Assembly: GCF_009498275.1 (NCBI RefSeq)
Contig: NZ_CP045643.1
Coordinates: forward strand, 5,394,001-5,458,000
From: Streptomyces fagopyri
GTDB lineage: Bacteria > Actinomycetota > Actinomycetes > Streptomycetales > Streptomycetaceae
Direction of reading: 5' to 3'
DNA: 64,000 bases
The number at the start of each line of letters is the position of its first letter. The stretch's first letter is position 1. Shown piece after piece: positions 25,478 through 34,624 of this stretch. A program made the translations under genes and the position numbers. The notes under the pieces were generated by a model. The model was not told the DNA's origin, ran no database searches, and saw only the letters and a list, made by a program, of their open reading frames with translations.

Positions 25478-25621
25478 GCGGAGTGATACAAAGGGCCGTC
25501 TGAGAACAGTCTGAGAACCACCGGCGTGGCGCGAGACGGAGGTGCGGCCGAGCCCCGTGCGAGGTCGGGCCGCCGACGCCGCCGGTGGGGTGCCACATCA
25601 GTGAATGAGGGGGACGCGCTG

Positions 25622-27475
25622 ATGAGTCAGCCGCCGAACGAGCCGCCGCGGGGTGGCTTCGGAGCACCGCAGGACCAGCCACCGGCGGAGGGTTTCGGCC
25701 CGCCCCAGGATCCCCGGCAGGCGACACCGCCGCCGCCCGCGCAGCCGCCCCAGGCGCCGCCGCCCCCGCAGGGCGCGCCGGCCGGACCGCCGCAGCCGGG
25801 CTACGGCTACCCGCAGCAGCCCGGCCCGTACGCGCAGCCGGGGCCGTACGCCCAGCCCGGTCCCTACGCCCAGCAGCCGGGCCCCTACGGTCAGCCCGGT
25901 CCGTACGCCCAGCAGCCGGGATACGGGCAGGCGCCCGCACAGGGGCAGGGGTACGGGCCCGGGTACGGCCATCCCGGACAGGCGCCCTACCCGGGCCCGC
26001 CCGGTACTCCGCCGCCCGGCATACCCGGCGGTTCCGGGAACCCCTTCAAGGGACGGCCCGCGGTGATCATCGGAGCGGTCGTGGCCGCGCTGCTCGTCAT
26101 CGGCGGGACGGTCTGGGCCGTCAGCGGCGACGGTGGTGACGACGGGAAGAAGCCGGTCGCCGAGCACAGCAAGGACGGCAAGGGGGGCAAGGAGACCGCG
26201 TCGCAGGACCCGGTCAACCCGGGTGACGGCAGCGGCGACGGTGGCGGGGACCCGGAGAACCTCAACGACGGCCGCAAGGCCGGTGAGGCGAAGGTGCTCT
26301 GGTACAAGCAGGCGCCGGACGCGCCCGGTTCGGGTGCCGACGCCCCCGGTCTGTGGATCACCGGCAAGGCCGCCGTGAAGGCCGCGTACAAGCAGGTGTT
26401 CGCCTACAACGTCGGTGACGGAAAGCCCACTTGGGCCCCGATCACGTTTCCGCAGAAGATCTGCGCGGTCACCCCGCAGAAGACGTCCGACGACAAGGTC
26501 GTCGTGGCGTACATGAGCGGCGCGGGCGACGGCGCCAAGTGCAACCAGCTCCAGCAGATCGATCTCGCGACCGGAGCCAAGGGCTGGAACGGGAAGGTCG
26601 CCGACGGCGCGCTCTTCGACAGCACGCTCAGCGTCGAACTGTCCCTCACCGGGAAGACGTTGATGGTCGGCCGCTCGCAGTCCGGCACGGCCTACGACGC
26701 CACCACCGGCAAGAAGCTCTGGGACAAGAAGAACTACGGCCCGGCCTGTTATCCGGCCGCCTTCGCGGGCGGCGCCAAACTGCTGTCCGTCGCGTCCTGC
26801 GGGGCCGGCAGCACCACCCAGCACGACGAGGTGCAGGAGCTGGACCCGGCCACCGGCAAGGCCGAATGGACCACGAAGATCCCCAAGGGCTGGCGGGTCG
26901 TGCGCGCCTACTCCGTCGACCCCGTCGTCCTCTACATGACCAACGACGACAAGAAGACGGTCAACGTCACCACCCTCAAGGACGACGGGGGTGTCCGCTC
27001 GCAGCTGTCGAGCAAGGACTCCTTCGCGCCCGAGTGCGGGTTCGCCATCATCGACCGTGACCTGCCGGGCTGTTTCGGCGCCGTAGCCGACGCGAACACC
27101 CTCTACCTGCCGACCGAGGCGAAGACCGGCGCCAACGAGGTCGTCGCGTTCAACCTGGCGACCGGCAAGGAGAGGTGGCGCGTCAAGTCCCCGGCGGACG
27201 AGTCGATGCTGCCGCTGAAGATGGACGGCACCCGGCTGATCGCGTACGTCGAGCCGTCCTACGACGCCGGCGGTCAGGTCGTGTCGATACCGACCACGGG
27301 CAGTGGCCACACACCGGCGAAGCTGCTGCAGAACCCGCAGGGCACGGCGTCGATCGAGAACGGGTTCTACTCGAAGGCCGTCGCCTACGTGGACGGGCGC
27401 TTCTACATCTCCACCACCCGTCTGACGGGCAACGACCAGTCGAGGGAGAAGCTGATGCTGGCGTACGGCAAGTGA
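25622..27475 (+). CDS. Single-pass membrane protein with extracellular PQQ-type beta-propeller, copy 1
   Basis: The 617 residues comprise a Pro/Gly/Tyr/Gln-rich cytoplasmic region with GPYAQPGPYAQQP repeats (1-140), a membrane helix (about 147-167), a Gly/Asp/Lys-rich linker, and an extracellular domain (about 210-617) with PQQ-propeller repeats such as LDPATGKAEWTTKI and FNLATGKERW. Such propellers usually sense or bind ligands outside the cell, as in the sensor part of some Ser/Thr kinases, but no kinase is present. The ATG at 25622 is preceded by GAGGGGG; a GTG at 25601 is an alternative. The next gene is a clear paralogue 73 bases downstream. Function unknown. Confidence 0.85.
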   Translation: MSQPPNEPPRGGFGAPQDQPPAEGFGPPQDPRQATPPPPAQPPQAPPPPQGAPAGPPQPGYGYPQQPGPYAQPGPYAQPGPYAQQPGPYGQPGPYAQQPGYGQAPAQGQGYGPGYGHPGQAPYPGPPGTPPPGIPGGSGNPFKGRPAVIIGAVVAALLVIGGTVWAVSGDGGDDGKKPVAEHSKDGKGGKETASQDPVNPGDGSGDGGGDPENLNDGRKAGEAKVLWYKQAPDAPGSGADAPGLWITGKAAVKAAYKQVFAYNVGDGKPTWAPITFPQKICAVTPQKTSDDKVVVAYMSGAGDGAKCNQLQQIDLATGAKGWNGKVADGALFDSTLSVELSLTGKTLMVGRSQSGTAYDATTGKKLWDKKNYGPACYPAAFAGGAKLLSVASCGAGSTTQHDEVQELDPATGKAEWTTKIPKGWRVVRAYSVDPVVLYMTNDDKKTVNVTTLKDDGGVRSQLSSKDSFAPECGFAIIDRDLPGCFGAVADANTLYLPTEAKTGANEVVAFNLATGKERWRVKSPADESMLPLKMDGTRLIAYVEPSYDAGGQVVSIPTTGSGHTPAKLLQNPQGTASIENGFYSKAVAYVDGRFYISTTRLTGNDQSREKLMLAYGK

Positions 27476-27548
27476 GGCGCGCTCACGCCGCCTTCGGCAC
27501 CTTCTCCGTCCACGTCCCCCACGCATCAGTATCCGAGGTACACACATC

Positions 27549-29345
27549 ATGAGCCAGCCGCCGCCCCCGCCGCCGCCCAACGAGCCCCCGAAGGAAGGGT
27601 TCGGTGCGCCCCAGGAGCCGCCGCCGGGTGGGTTCGGTGCGCCCCAGGAGCCGCCGCCCGGCGGTTTCGGCGCCCCGCAGGCACCGCCGCCCGGCGGTTT
27701 CGGCGCCCCGCAGCCTCCGCAGGGCCCCGGTTACGGTTACCCGCAGACGTCCCCGCCCCCGTCCCAGCCGGGCTACGGCTACCCGGGTCAGCAGTCCGCG
27801 CAGCCGCCGTACGGTTACGGCCATCCGCAGCAGCCGCCGACCTACCCCATGCAGCCGCAGGCTCCCCAGCGGGGCGGCGGGCGCAGGATGAGCGGCCAGG
27901 CGGTCATCATCGTGGCGGCCGTCGTGGCCGTCGCCCTGATCATCGGCGGCGGTGTGCTGTACGCGACCTCCTCCGGCAAGGACGACGGCGGGAACAACTC
28001 CTCGGGCGGCACCGGCGGCACCGGCGGGAAGAAGGACAAGGGCGGTACGGGTGGCGGCGGCACCACCGGTTCGAACGGTGCGGAGAAGGTGCCGGCCGAC
28101 ACCAGCTCCAAGGTCCTCTTCCAGGTCCCCGCGCCGTCCGTGGCCGCCGGGAGCAGCGTGACCACCGTCGGCTCGTGGCTCACCGGCAAGGTGTACGCCA
28201 AGAGCGGCAACGCCGAGGTCGACGGCTACGACCCCGACTCCGGCGCCAAGCTGTGGACGATCAAACTCCCCGGCCCGGTGTGTTCGGCCAGCCGGCACGT
28301 CACCGACGCCGGCCGGACCGCGATCGTCTACGAGCCCGCCATGCCGACCAAGTCCCAGCCCTCGCACGGCTGCAGCGAGGTCGCCGCGCTCGACCTCGCC
28401 GCCGGCAAGGAGCTGTGGGCCAAGTCCGTCAAGTCCGGCGACCAGAAGATCAGCCTGGACAACGTCACCGTCAGCGGCGACACGGTCGCCACGGGCAGCA
28501 CCAGCGGCGGCGCCGCGTTCGACATCTCCACCGGCAAGGCGCTGTGGTCCCCGAAGCCCACGGACAGCTGCTACGACGCCGGGTACGCCGGCGGCGACAA
28601 GCTGGTCGCCGTGCGCAAGTGCGGCGCGTACGTCAGCGCGCGTCAGCTGCACATCCAGACCATCGACCCGAAGTCCGGGAAGGTGATCTCCGAGTACAAG
28701 ATGTCGCCCGGCATCGAGTACGCGAGTGTCGTGTCGACCAACCCGCTGGTGGTCGCCGCCGACGTCGGCGACAGCGCCGGGGACGGCAGCGGCATCTCCG
28801 ACTTCTTCTCGATCGACAACCGGACCGGCCGGCTGCGCATCAGGATCTCGGCGCCCGGAAAGACGTACGCGGCCAAGTGCGACGGCATCAGCAAGACCGA
28901 GGCCTGCACGATGCTGGCGGTCGGCAACGACAAGCTCTACATCCCGACCGAGGAACACGACGGCACCGGCCAGTACAGCCAGACCAACGAGATCGTCGCC
29001 TTCGACCTCGGCACCGGGAAGCAGACCGGTCAGCGCGCCAACGCGGGCGACGGCTACACGATCTCCCCGCTGCGCATGGACGGCACCAGCATCCTGGCGT
29101 ACAAGCGGCCGCCGTACGACAAGGGCGGTCAGATCGTCAGCATCGACGGCACCACCTTCAAGGAGACCAAGCTCCTGGAGAACCCGGCGACCCGATCGGT
29201 CCGCGACGCGGAGACGAGCATGCTCCCGGACTACGCGGAGATCCTCTACGGCGGCGGCCGTCTCTACATGTCCGCGGTCTACGCCCACAAGCCGACCGGC
29301 GCGGACGACAAGGAGTACCTGGCGATCGCGTTCGGCGCGCGCTGA
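27549..29345 (+). CDS. Single-pass membrane protein with extracellular PQQ-type beta-propeller, copy 2
   Basis: This paralogue of the preceding gene has 598 residues. Its cytoplasmic part (1-115) starts MSQPPPPPPPNEPPKEGFG and repeats the unit PQEPPPGGFGA four times. The membrane helix is at about 118-138, followed by a Gly/Lys-rich linker and the propeller with VDGYDPDSGAKLWTIKL and FDLGTGKQTGQ repeats. Several cysteines (VCSASRH, SHGCSE, DSCYDAG, KCGAY) may form disulphides outside the cell. The ATG at 27549 has GAGG about ten bases upstream. The pair is probably one operon ending at the strong terminator at 29364. Confidence 0.85.
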   Translation: MSQPPPPPPPNEPPKEGFGAPQEPPPGGFGAPQEPPPGGFGAPQAPPPGGFGAPQPPQGPGYGYPQTSPPPSQPGYGYPGQQSAQPPYGYGHPQQPPTYPMQPQAPQRGGGRRMSGQAVIIVAAVVAVALIIGGGVLYATSSGKDDGGNNSSGGTGGTGGKKDKGGTGGGGTTGSNGAEKVPADTSSKVLFQVPAPSVAAGSSVTTVGSWLTGKVYAKSGNAEVDGYDPDSGAKLWTIKLPGPVCSASRHVTDAGRTAIVYEPAMPTKSQPSHGCSEVAALDLAAGKELWAKSVKSGDQKISLDNVTVSGDTVATGSTSGGAAFDISTGKALWSPKPTDSCYDAGYAGGDKLVAVRKCGAYVSARQLHIQTIDPKSGKVISEYKMSPGIEYASVVSTNPLVVAADVGDSAGDGSGISDFFSIDNRTGRLRIRISAPGKTYAAKCDGISKTEACTMLAVGNDKLYIPTEEHDGTGQYSQTNEIVAFDLGTGKQTGQRANAGDGYTISPLRMDGTSILAYKRPPYDKGGQIVSIDGTTFKETKLLENPATRSVRDAETSMLPDYAEILYGGGRLYMSAVYAHKPTGADDKEYLAIAFGAR

Positions 29346-29363
29346 CCGGCACGACGTCACCAC

Positions 29364-29391
29364 GGCCCCGTCCCTGCTCAGGGGCGGGGCC
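29364..29391 (+). terminator. Strong terminator of the beta-propeller gene pair
   Basis: A 12-bp stem (GGCCCCGTCCCT with AGGGGCGGGGCC, one G-T wobble) closes a GCTC tetraloop, 18 bp past the stop codon. Confidence 0.8.
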
Positions 29392-29569
29392 GCGCGCTTA
29401 CCCCTCGGCATTCCCGAATGCGGGGAATTTCGGTATTCCGGGGCGCTTCTCGCCGGTAGGGGAAGCGCAACGTCGAACAAGCGTGTAGCTTCCGGGGGAT
29501 GGAGAGCCGGGGGGCTCCTAATCCACGGGGAACCAGTGGGGATGCTTGGGGGGACTGGGGGGTTGCTCG

Positions 29570-30244
29570 ATGGGAGTGCGGCTCATGGTGGTCGACGACC
29601 ACCGGCTGCTCGCCGAGGCGCTGGCCTCGGCGTTGAAGCTGCGCGGGCACCGGGTGCTCGCGGCGGCGGCGCCCGCCGCGGGAGCGGCGGAACTGGTGAT
29701 CACGAGGGCACCCGAGGTGTGCCTGATCGGTACGGCGACACCCGCCGAGCCGGGGATGTTCGACCCGGTGGTCAAGATCAAGCGGGAGCGTCCGCAGGTG
29801 GCGGTCCTGGTGCTGGGGCCGGTGCCGAACCCGCGTGGCATAGCCGCCGCGTTCGCCGCGGGCGCCTCGGGATACGTACGCCATGACGAGCGCATAGAGG
29901 GCGTCGAGCGGGCGATCATGAAGGCGAGGGCGGGTGAGGCGGCGGTGGCCCCGGGCCTGCTCCAGGGTGCTTTCAGCGAGCTGCTCAACCCCGCGGCCCA
30001 GCCGGACGACGAGGGTCAGCGACTGCTCCAGATGCTGACGCCCAGGGAGGTCGAGGTGCTGGTCCGGGTCGCCGACGGCGAGGACACCCGGCTGATCGCG
30101 GCGGGGATGGGCATCGCGCCCTCCACGGCCCGGACCCATGTCCAGCGGGTGCTGATGAAGCTGGGTGTGGGGTCGAGGCTGGAGGCGGCGGCGCTGGCGG
30201 CACGGACGGGTCTGCTGGACCGGGCGGGGCCGGTGGCGACGTAG
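29570..30244 (+). CDS. LuxR-family orphan response regulator with degenerate receiver
   Basis: A 224-residue regulator with an N-terminal receiver fold (MGVRLMVVDDHRLLAEAL) and a C-terminal LuxR helix-turn-helix (about 150-210: LTPREVEVLVRVADGEDTRLIAAGMGIAPSTARTHVQRVL). The acidic pocket VDD is present, but the phosphoacceptor position reads CLIGTATP, with Gly where the family has Asp. The conserved Thr/Ser is Gly (LVLGPV) and the Lys is Arg (GYVRHD). Phosphorylation control is therefore unlikely. No histidine kinase is adjacent. The start is the ATG at 29570. ATTCC/GGAAT half-sites lie upstream near 29412-29443. Confidence 0.88.
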   Translation: MGVRLMVVDDHRLLAEALASALKLRGHRVLAAAAPAAGAAELVITRAPEVCLIGTATPAEPGMFDPVVKIKRERPQVAVLVLGPVPNPRGIAAAFAAGASGYVRHDERIEGVERAIMKARAGEAAVAPGLLQGAFSELLNPAAQPDDEGQRLLQMLTPREVEVLVRVADGEDTRLIAAGMGIAPSTARTHVQRVLMKLGVGSRLEAAALAARTGLLDRAGPVAT

Positions 30245-30261
30245 CCGGGCCCTGACGCCGT

Positions 30262-30302
30262 GCACGGGTCCGGACCTCGGGCGGTGAGGTCCGGACCCGT
30301 GC
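30262..30302. terminator. Bidirectional 17-bp stem terminator between convergent genes
   Basis: GCACGGGTCCGGACCTC (30262-30278) pairs without mismatch with its complement at 30286-30302 around a seven-base loop. It sits between the LuxR-type regulator and the convergent small membrane protein gene and can serve both. Confidence 0.85.
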
Positions 30303-30320
30303 GCGGCGGTCGCCGGCCGG

Positions 30321-30638
30321 TTACTCGGCCGGCCCCTCCTCGCCGGAGGCCGGTGGTGGTACCGGCGGTGCCAGCGGGCGCAGCCACAGCCAGACCAGGA
30401 AGAAGAGGCCCAGGGCCAGCATGCCCAGGCCGGTCCAGAGGTTGATGTTGATGCCCTGCGTCTTGGCGCGGTCGGCGTCCGAGGCGGTCAGACCGGCGAC
30501 GGTGACGATGACGCCGTAGACGACGAACAGGCCGCCGATGATGCGGCGGATGTCGAAGAGGCGGGCCGCGGTCGCGGACTTCCTCTCCAGCTCCGTGACC
30601 TCGCGCTGGACGTCGCGGTCCGAATAGTGGTCGGACAT
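30321..30638 (-). CDS. Small two-helix membrane protein linked to the symporter
   Basis: A 105-residue protein beginning MSDHYSDRDVQREVTELERKS: a charged amphipathic helix, then two membrane helices (about 32-50 and 70-88) separated by a short loop, and a Pro/Glu tail. It starts 46 bases after the sodium/solute symporter and is transcribed with it. Such small partners of symporters are frequent in Streptomyces, but I do not know a tested function. The ATG has a GGAGGA-rich region upstream. Confidence 0.8.
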   Translation of the reverse strand: MSDHYSDRDVQREVTELERKSATAARLFDIRRIIGGLFVVYGVIVTVAGLTASDADRAKTQGININLWTGLGMLALGLFFLVWLWLRPLAPPVPPPASGEEGPAE

Positions 30639-30684
30639 GGTTTCCTCCTGGGCCTTTCTCTACGTCGTGGGGGCGGGCGCGGGA

Positions 30685-32409
30685 TCAGAGCGAGAACGGG
30701 ATGTAGCAGGCCGCCGCCAGGATCAGCGCGCCCCAGCCCAGCAGGGCGGGCCTGCGGTACCAGGCGTCGTCGCCGGCGGCGGGGGGCTCGGCCGTGCCGG
30801 GTGAGCGGGTGCCGTAGACCAGGCCCTGGAGGTCCTCCGCCGGCTTGGGCGCGGTGAAGAGGGAGACCGCGACCATCACCACGGCACCGGCCACGAAGCC
30901 CGCGATCGCCGACACGAAGTTCGCGCCCTGGTCGGAGGGGATGCCGATGATGCCCTGCTTGTAGATGACGAAGTAGTTGACCATCGCGGCGGTGGTGCCC
31001 GCCAGCAGGCCCCAGAAGCCCGACTTCACGGACGCCCGCTTCCAGAACATGCCGACGATGAAGACCACGAACATCGGCACGTTGAAGAAGGAGAAGAGCG
31101 TCTGGAGGTAGCTCATGATGTTGGAGAAGGACGACGCGAGGAAGGCCGTGCCGATCGACGCGAGGACGCCGATCACCGTGATCAGACGGCCGAAGCGGAT
31201 GTAGTAGGCGTCCTCCCGGTCCGTGACCACGTACTTCGCCCAGATGTCGGTGGTGAACACGGTGTTGAAGGACGAGACGTTGGCCGCCATGCCCGCCATG
31301 AAGGCCGCGAGGAGACCGGTCACCGCGATGCCGAGCACGCCGTTGGGCAGCAGTTCCTGCATCAGGTACGGGATCGCGTCGTTGTACTGGAGGCCCGAGC
31401 CGCTCGTGCCGATCTTCGGGACCAGGACGGCGGCCACCAGGCCCGGGATCATCACCAGGAAGACGATGAAGATCTTCGGGTACGCGGCGATGAGCGGGGT
31501 GCGCCGGGCCGCGCTCAGGTTCTTGGCCGACAGCGCGCGCTGCACCTCCGCGAAGTTCGTCGTCCAGTAGCCGAAGGAGAGCACGAAGCCGAGGCCGAGC
31601 ACGATGGTCAGCCAGTTGGCGCCGAGCGGGTTGTCGCTGCCGATACCGGTGCCGCCCCACGCCGTGGTGAAGTGGCTGCCGTGGGACTTGTCGAGCGAGT
31701 CCGTCAGACCGTTCCAGCCGCCGACCCGGTGCAGGCCCAGCACCGCGATCGGGATCAGCGCGGCGAGGATGACGAAGAACTGCAGCACCTCGTTGTAGAT
31801 CGCGGACGACAGGCCGCCGAGTGTGATGTAGGCGAGGACGAAGAAGCCGGCGACCACGATCGCCACCCACTGCGGCCAGCCGAGCAGGGCCTCGACGACG
31901 ATCGCGAGGGAGTAGAGGTTGACGCCAGCGATCAGGATCGCCGCGAAGGCGAACAGGATCGAACTCAGCAGGTGTGCCCATTTGTCGAAACGCAGCAGAA
32001 GGAACTCGGGAACCGAGCGGACCTTCGAGCCGTAGTAGAACGGCATCATCACCAGGCCGAGGAAGACCATGGCGGGGATGGCGCCGATCCAGTACCAGTG
32101 CACGGTGTAGACGCCGTACTGCGCGCTGTTCGCGGCCATGCCCAGGATCTCGGTGGCGCCCAGGTTGGCGGAGATGAACGCGAGGCCGGTGACCCAGGCG
32201 GGCAGTGAGCGCCCGGAGAGGAAGAAGTCGAGGCTGGTCCTGACCGAGCGTTTGGCGGCGAAGCCGATGCCGAGGACGACGACGAAGTAGATCCCGAGGA
32301 TCGTGTAGTCGAGCCCGTTCGTGGGGAGCCGGAGCCCTTCGGCCAGGTGGTTGGTGGGGCCGGAGGCCAGGTGGAGGGCCCCGGCGGCCAGGTGGGTGGG
32401 GGTAGGCAT
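30685..32409 (-). CDS. Sodium:solute symporter family (SGLT-like), probable galactose/glucose transporter
   Basis: A 574-residue SSS-family protein with about 14 membrane helices. Family features include the first helix LDYTILGIYFVVVLGIGF, RSLPAWVTGLAFISANLGATEILG and LFSFFNVPMFVVFIVGMFW. Sodium symporters of this subfamily often carry sugars. The gene is divergent from galT-galE-galK with 161 bp between, which suggests galactose as a substrate; this is inference. I start at the ATG at 32409 (MPTPTHLAAG); an upstream start would add 13 poorly supported residues. The small gene downstream is co-transcribed. Confidence 0.88.
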   Translation of the reverse strand: MPTPTHLAAGALHLASGPTNHLAEGLRLPTNGLDYTILGIYFVVVLGIGFAAKRSVRTSLDFFLSGRSLPAWVTGLAFISANLGATEILGMAANSAQYGVYTVHWYWIGAIPAMVFLGLVMMPFYYGSKVRSVPEFLLLRFDKWAHLLSSILFAFAAILIAGVNLYSLAIVVEALLGWPQWVAIVVAGFFVLAYITLGGLSSAIYNEVLQFFVILAALIPIAVLGLHRVGGWNGLTDSLDKSHGSHFTTAWGGTGIGSDNPLGANWLTIVLGLGFVLSFGYWTTNFAEVQRALSAKNLSAARRTPLIAAYPKIFIVFLVMIPGLVAAVLVPKIGTSGSGLQYNDAIPYLMQELLPNGVLGIAVTGLLAAFMAGMAANVSSFNTVFTTDIWAKYVVTDREDAYYIRFGRLITVIGVLASIGTAFLASSFSNIMSYLQTLFSFFNVPMFVVFIVGMFWKRASVKSGFWGLLAGTTAAMVNYFVIYKQGIIGIPSDQGANFVSAIAGFVAGAVVMVAVSLFTAPKPAEDLQGLVYGTRSPGTAEPPAAGDDAWYRRPALLGWGALILAAACYIPFSL

Positions 32410-32481
32410 GCCGGTATCTATGCCCCGTGCGCCCCAGAGGCCGCCCAAGCTTCACAGAGACCCCCCAAACCCGCACAGGCA

Positions 32482-32570
32482 TTGACGTTACTGTTGCATT
32501 GTGATTTGTTGTGTTGGGTTCTGTTGGATGGCTTTGCTGGTTCGAAGCGGTGCGGATGAGGAGTCCAGCG
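32482..32570 (+). promoter_or_regulatory. galT promoter region, AT- and TTG-rich
   Basis: TTGACG at 32482-32487 could be a -35 hexamer. It is followed by an unusually T-rich stretch with repeated TGTTG/TTGTG motifs (about 32490-32526). The inducible galP1 promoter of S. lividans/S. coelicolor lies at the same place and is known for short direct repeats. I cannot place the -10 element with confidence. Confidence 0.45.
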
Positions 32571-33659
32571 GTGAAGAAGACCTCGACCCGGCTTGCCGAC
32601 GGCCGTGAGTTGATCTACTACGACTCACGCGACGACACGGTGCGCGACGCGGTGGACCGGCGTCCGCTGGAGCCGACCGTCACCAGCTCCCAGGTGCGCC
32701 GTGACCCGCTCCTCGGTGACGCGGTGGCGATCGCCTCGCACCGTCAGGGCCGCACCTACCACCCGCCGGCCGACGAATGCCCCCTGTGTCCCTCCCAGGG
32801 CGACCGGCTGAGCGAGATCCCCGACTCCTCGTACGACGTCGTGGTCTTCGAGAATCGTTTCCCCTCCCTGGCCGGCGACTCCGGCCGCTGCGAGGTCGTC
32901 TGTTTCACCTCCGACCACGACTCGTCCTTCGCGGACCTGACCGAGGAGCAGGCGGGGCTCGTCCTGGAGGCATGGACGGACCGGACGGCGGAGCTGTCCC
33001 ATCTCCCCTCCGTCGAACAGGTCTTCTGTTTCGAGAACCGCGGCGCCGAGATCGGCGTCACGCTCGGCCACCCGCACGGGCAGATCTACGCGTACCCGTT
33101 CACCACCCCGCGCACGGCACTGATGCTGCGCTCCGTGGCCGCGCACAAGGAGGCGACCGACGGCGGGAACCTCTTCGACGACGTCGTCGCGCGCGAGCTG
33201 GCGGAGGGGGAACGGATCGTCCTGGAGACCGAGCACTGGGTCGCCTTCGTGCCGTACGCCGCGCACTGGCCCTACGAGGTCCACCTCTACCCCAGGCACA
33301 GGGTGCCCGACCTGCTCGGCCTCGACGAGGGCGCACGCAGGGAATTCCCTCAGGTCTATCTGGAACTCTTGAAGCGCTTCGACCGGATCTTCGACGGGCC
33401 GGGTGGAGAGAAGGAAGGGGCGGGGGAGCCTCCGACGCCGTACATCGCCGCCTGGCACCAGGCGCCGTTCGGCCCGCTGGAGGAGTTCGAAGGCGTCAAC
33501 CGCGACGACTTCGCGCTCCACCTCGAGCTTTTCACCATTCGCCGCACTTCCGGCAAGCTGAAGTTCCTCGCGGGTTCCGAGTCCGGCATGAGTGTGTTCA
33601 TCAACGACGTGCCGCCGGAGGCCGCGGCTCAGCGACTGCGAGAGGTAGCGAGTACATGA
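32571..33659 (+). CDS. galT: Galactose-1-phosphate uridylyltransferase
   Basis: GalT exchanges UMP between UDP-glucose and galactose-1-phosphate in the Leloir pathway. The catalytic HPHGQ motif is present in [16 protein letters not shown], as are zinc-site cysteines in DECPLCPSQ and the C-terminal block [16 protein letters not shown]. The GTG at 32571 has GAGGAG seven bases upstream and gives 362 residues; an ATG at 32556 is possible. It is the first gene of galTEK, and its stop overlaps galE by four bases. Confidence 0.95.
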   Translation: MKKTSTRLADGRELIYYDSRDDTVRDAVDRRPLEPTVTSSQVRRDPLLGDAVAIASHRQGRTYHPPADECPLCPSQGDRLSEIPDSSYDVVVFENRFPSLAGDSGRCEVVCFTSDHDSSFADLTEEQAGLVLEAWTDRTAELSHLPSVEQVFCFENRGAEIGVTLGHPHGQIYAYPFTTPRTALMLRSVAAHKEATDGGNLFDDVVARELAEGERIVLETEHWVAFVPYAAHWPYEVHLYPRHRVPDLLGLDEGARREFPQVYLELLKRFDRIFDGPGGEKEGAGEPPTPYIAAWHQAPFGPLEEFEGVNRDDFALHLELFTIRRTSGKLKFLAGSESGMSVFINDVPPEAAAQRLREVAST

Positions 33660-34624
33660 GTGGGAAGTACCTGGTCACCGGTGGCGCCGGATATGTCGGC
33701 AGTGTGGTCGCGCAGCACCTGATCGAAGCCGGCCACGAGGTCACCGTCCTCGACAACCTCTCCACCGGCTTCCGCGAGGGCGTCCCGGCCGGGGCCTCCT
33801 TCATCGAGGGCGACATCCGCGACGCGGCCAAGTGGCTGGACGCCACCTACGACGCCGTCCTGCACTTCGCCGCGTTCTCGCAGGTCGGCGAGTCCGTCGT
33901 CAAGCCCGAGAAGTACTGGGACAACAACGTCGGCGGCACGATGGCGCTGCTCGCGGCCATGCGCGAGGCGGGCGTGCGTAGGCTGGTCTTCTCGTCCACC
34001 GCCGCGACGTACGGCGAGCCGGAGACCACGCCCATCGTCGAGACCGCGCCGACCAGGCCCACCAACCCCTACGGCGCCTCCAAGCTCGCCGTCGACCACA
34101 TGATCACCGGGGAGGCCGCGGCGCACGGGCTGGGCGCGGTGTCGCTGCGCTACTTCAACGTGGCCGGCGCCTACGGCGCGCAGGGCGAGCGGCACGACCC
34201 CGAGTCGCACCTGATCCCGCTGGTGCTCCAGGTCGCGCAGGGACGCCGCGAGGCGATCTCCGTGTACGGCGACGACTATCCGACGCCGGACGGCACCTGC
34301 GTGCGCGACTACATCCACGTCGCGGACCTGGCGGACGCCCATCTGCTGGCGCTGAAGGCCGCCGTTCCCGGTGAACACCTCATCTGCAACCTCGGCAACG
34401 GCAACGGGTTCTCGGTCCGCGAGGTCGTCGAGACCGTCCGCCAGGTGACCGGGCACCCGATCCCCGAGGTCATGGCGGAGCGCCGCGCCGGGGACCCGGC
34501 CGTACTGGTCGCCTCGGCGGAGACCGCGCGCGAGCGGCTCGGCTGGACCCCGTCCCGCGCGGACCTCGCCGGTATCGTCGCGGACGCGTGGGCGTTCGCG
34601 CAGAACATCGCAAGGGAGCAGTAG
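33656..34624 (+). CDS. galE: UDP-glucose 4-epimerase
   Basis: GalE interconverts UDP-galactose and UDP-glucose using bound NAD. The 322-residue extended SDR protein has the TGGAGYVGS nucleotide loop, the catalytic Ser-Ser-Thr region [10 protein letters not shown], and the active-site tyrosine and lysine in [21 protein letters not shown] is the usual epimerase block. It starts with an ATGA overlap with galT and ends directly against galK, so all three are translationally coupled. Confidence 0.95.
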   Translation: MSGKYLVTGGAGYVGSVVAQHLIEAGHEVTVLDNLSTGFREGVPAGASFIEGDIRDAAKWLDATYDAVLHFAAFSQVGESVVKPEKYWDNNVGGTMALLAAMREAGVRRLVFSSTAATYGEPETTPIVETAPTRPTNPYGASKLAVDHMITGEAAAHGLGAVSLRYFNVAGAYGAQGERHDPESHLIPLVLQVAQGRREAISVYGDDYPTPDGTCVRDYIHVADLADAHLLALKAAVPGEHLICNLGNGNGFSVREVVETVRQVTGHPIPEVMAERRAGDPAVLVASAETARERLGWTPSRADLAGIVADAWAFAQNIAREQ

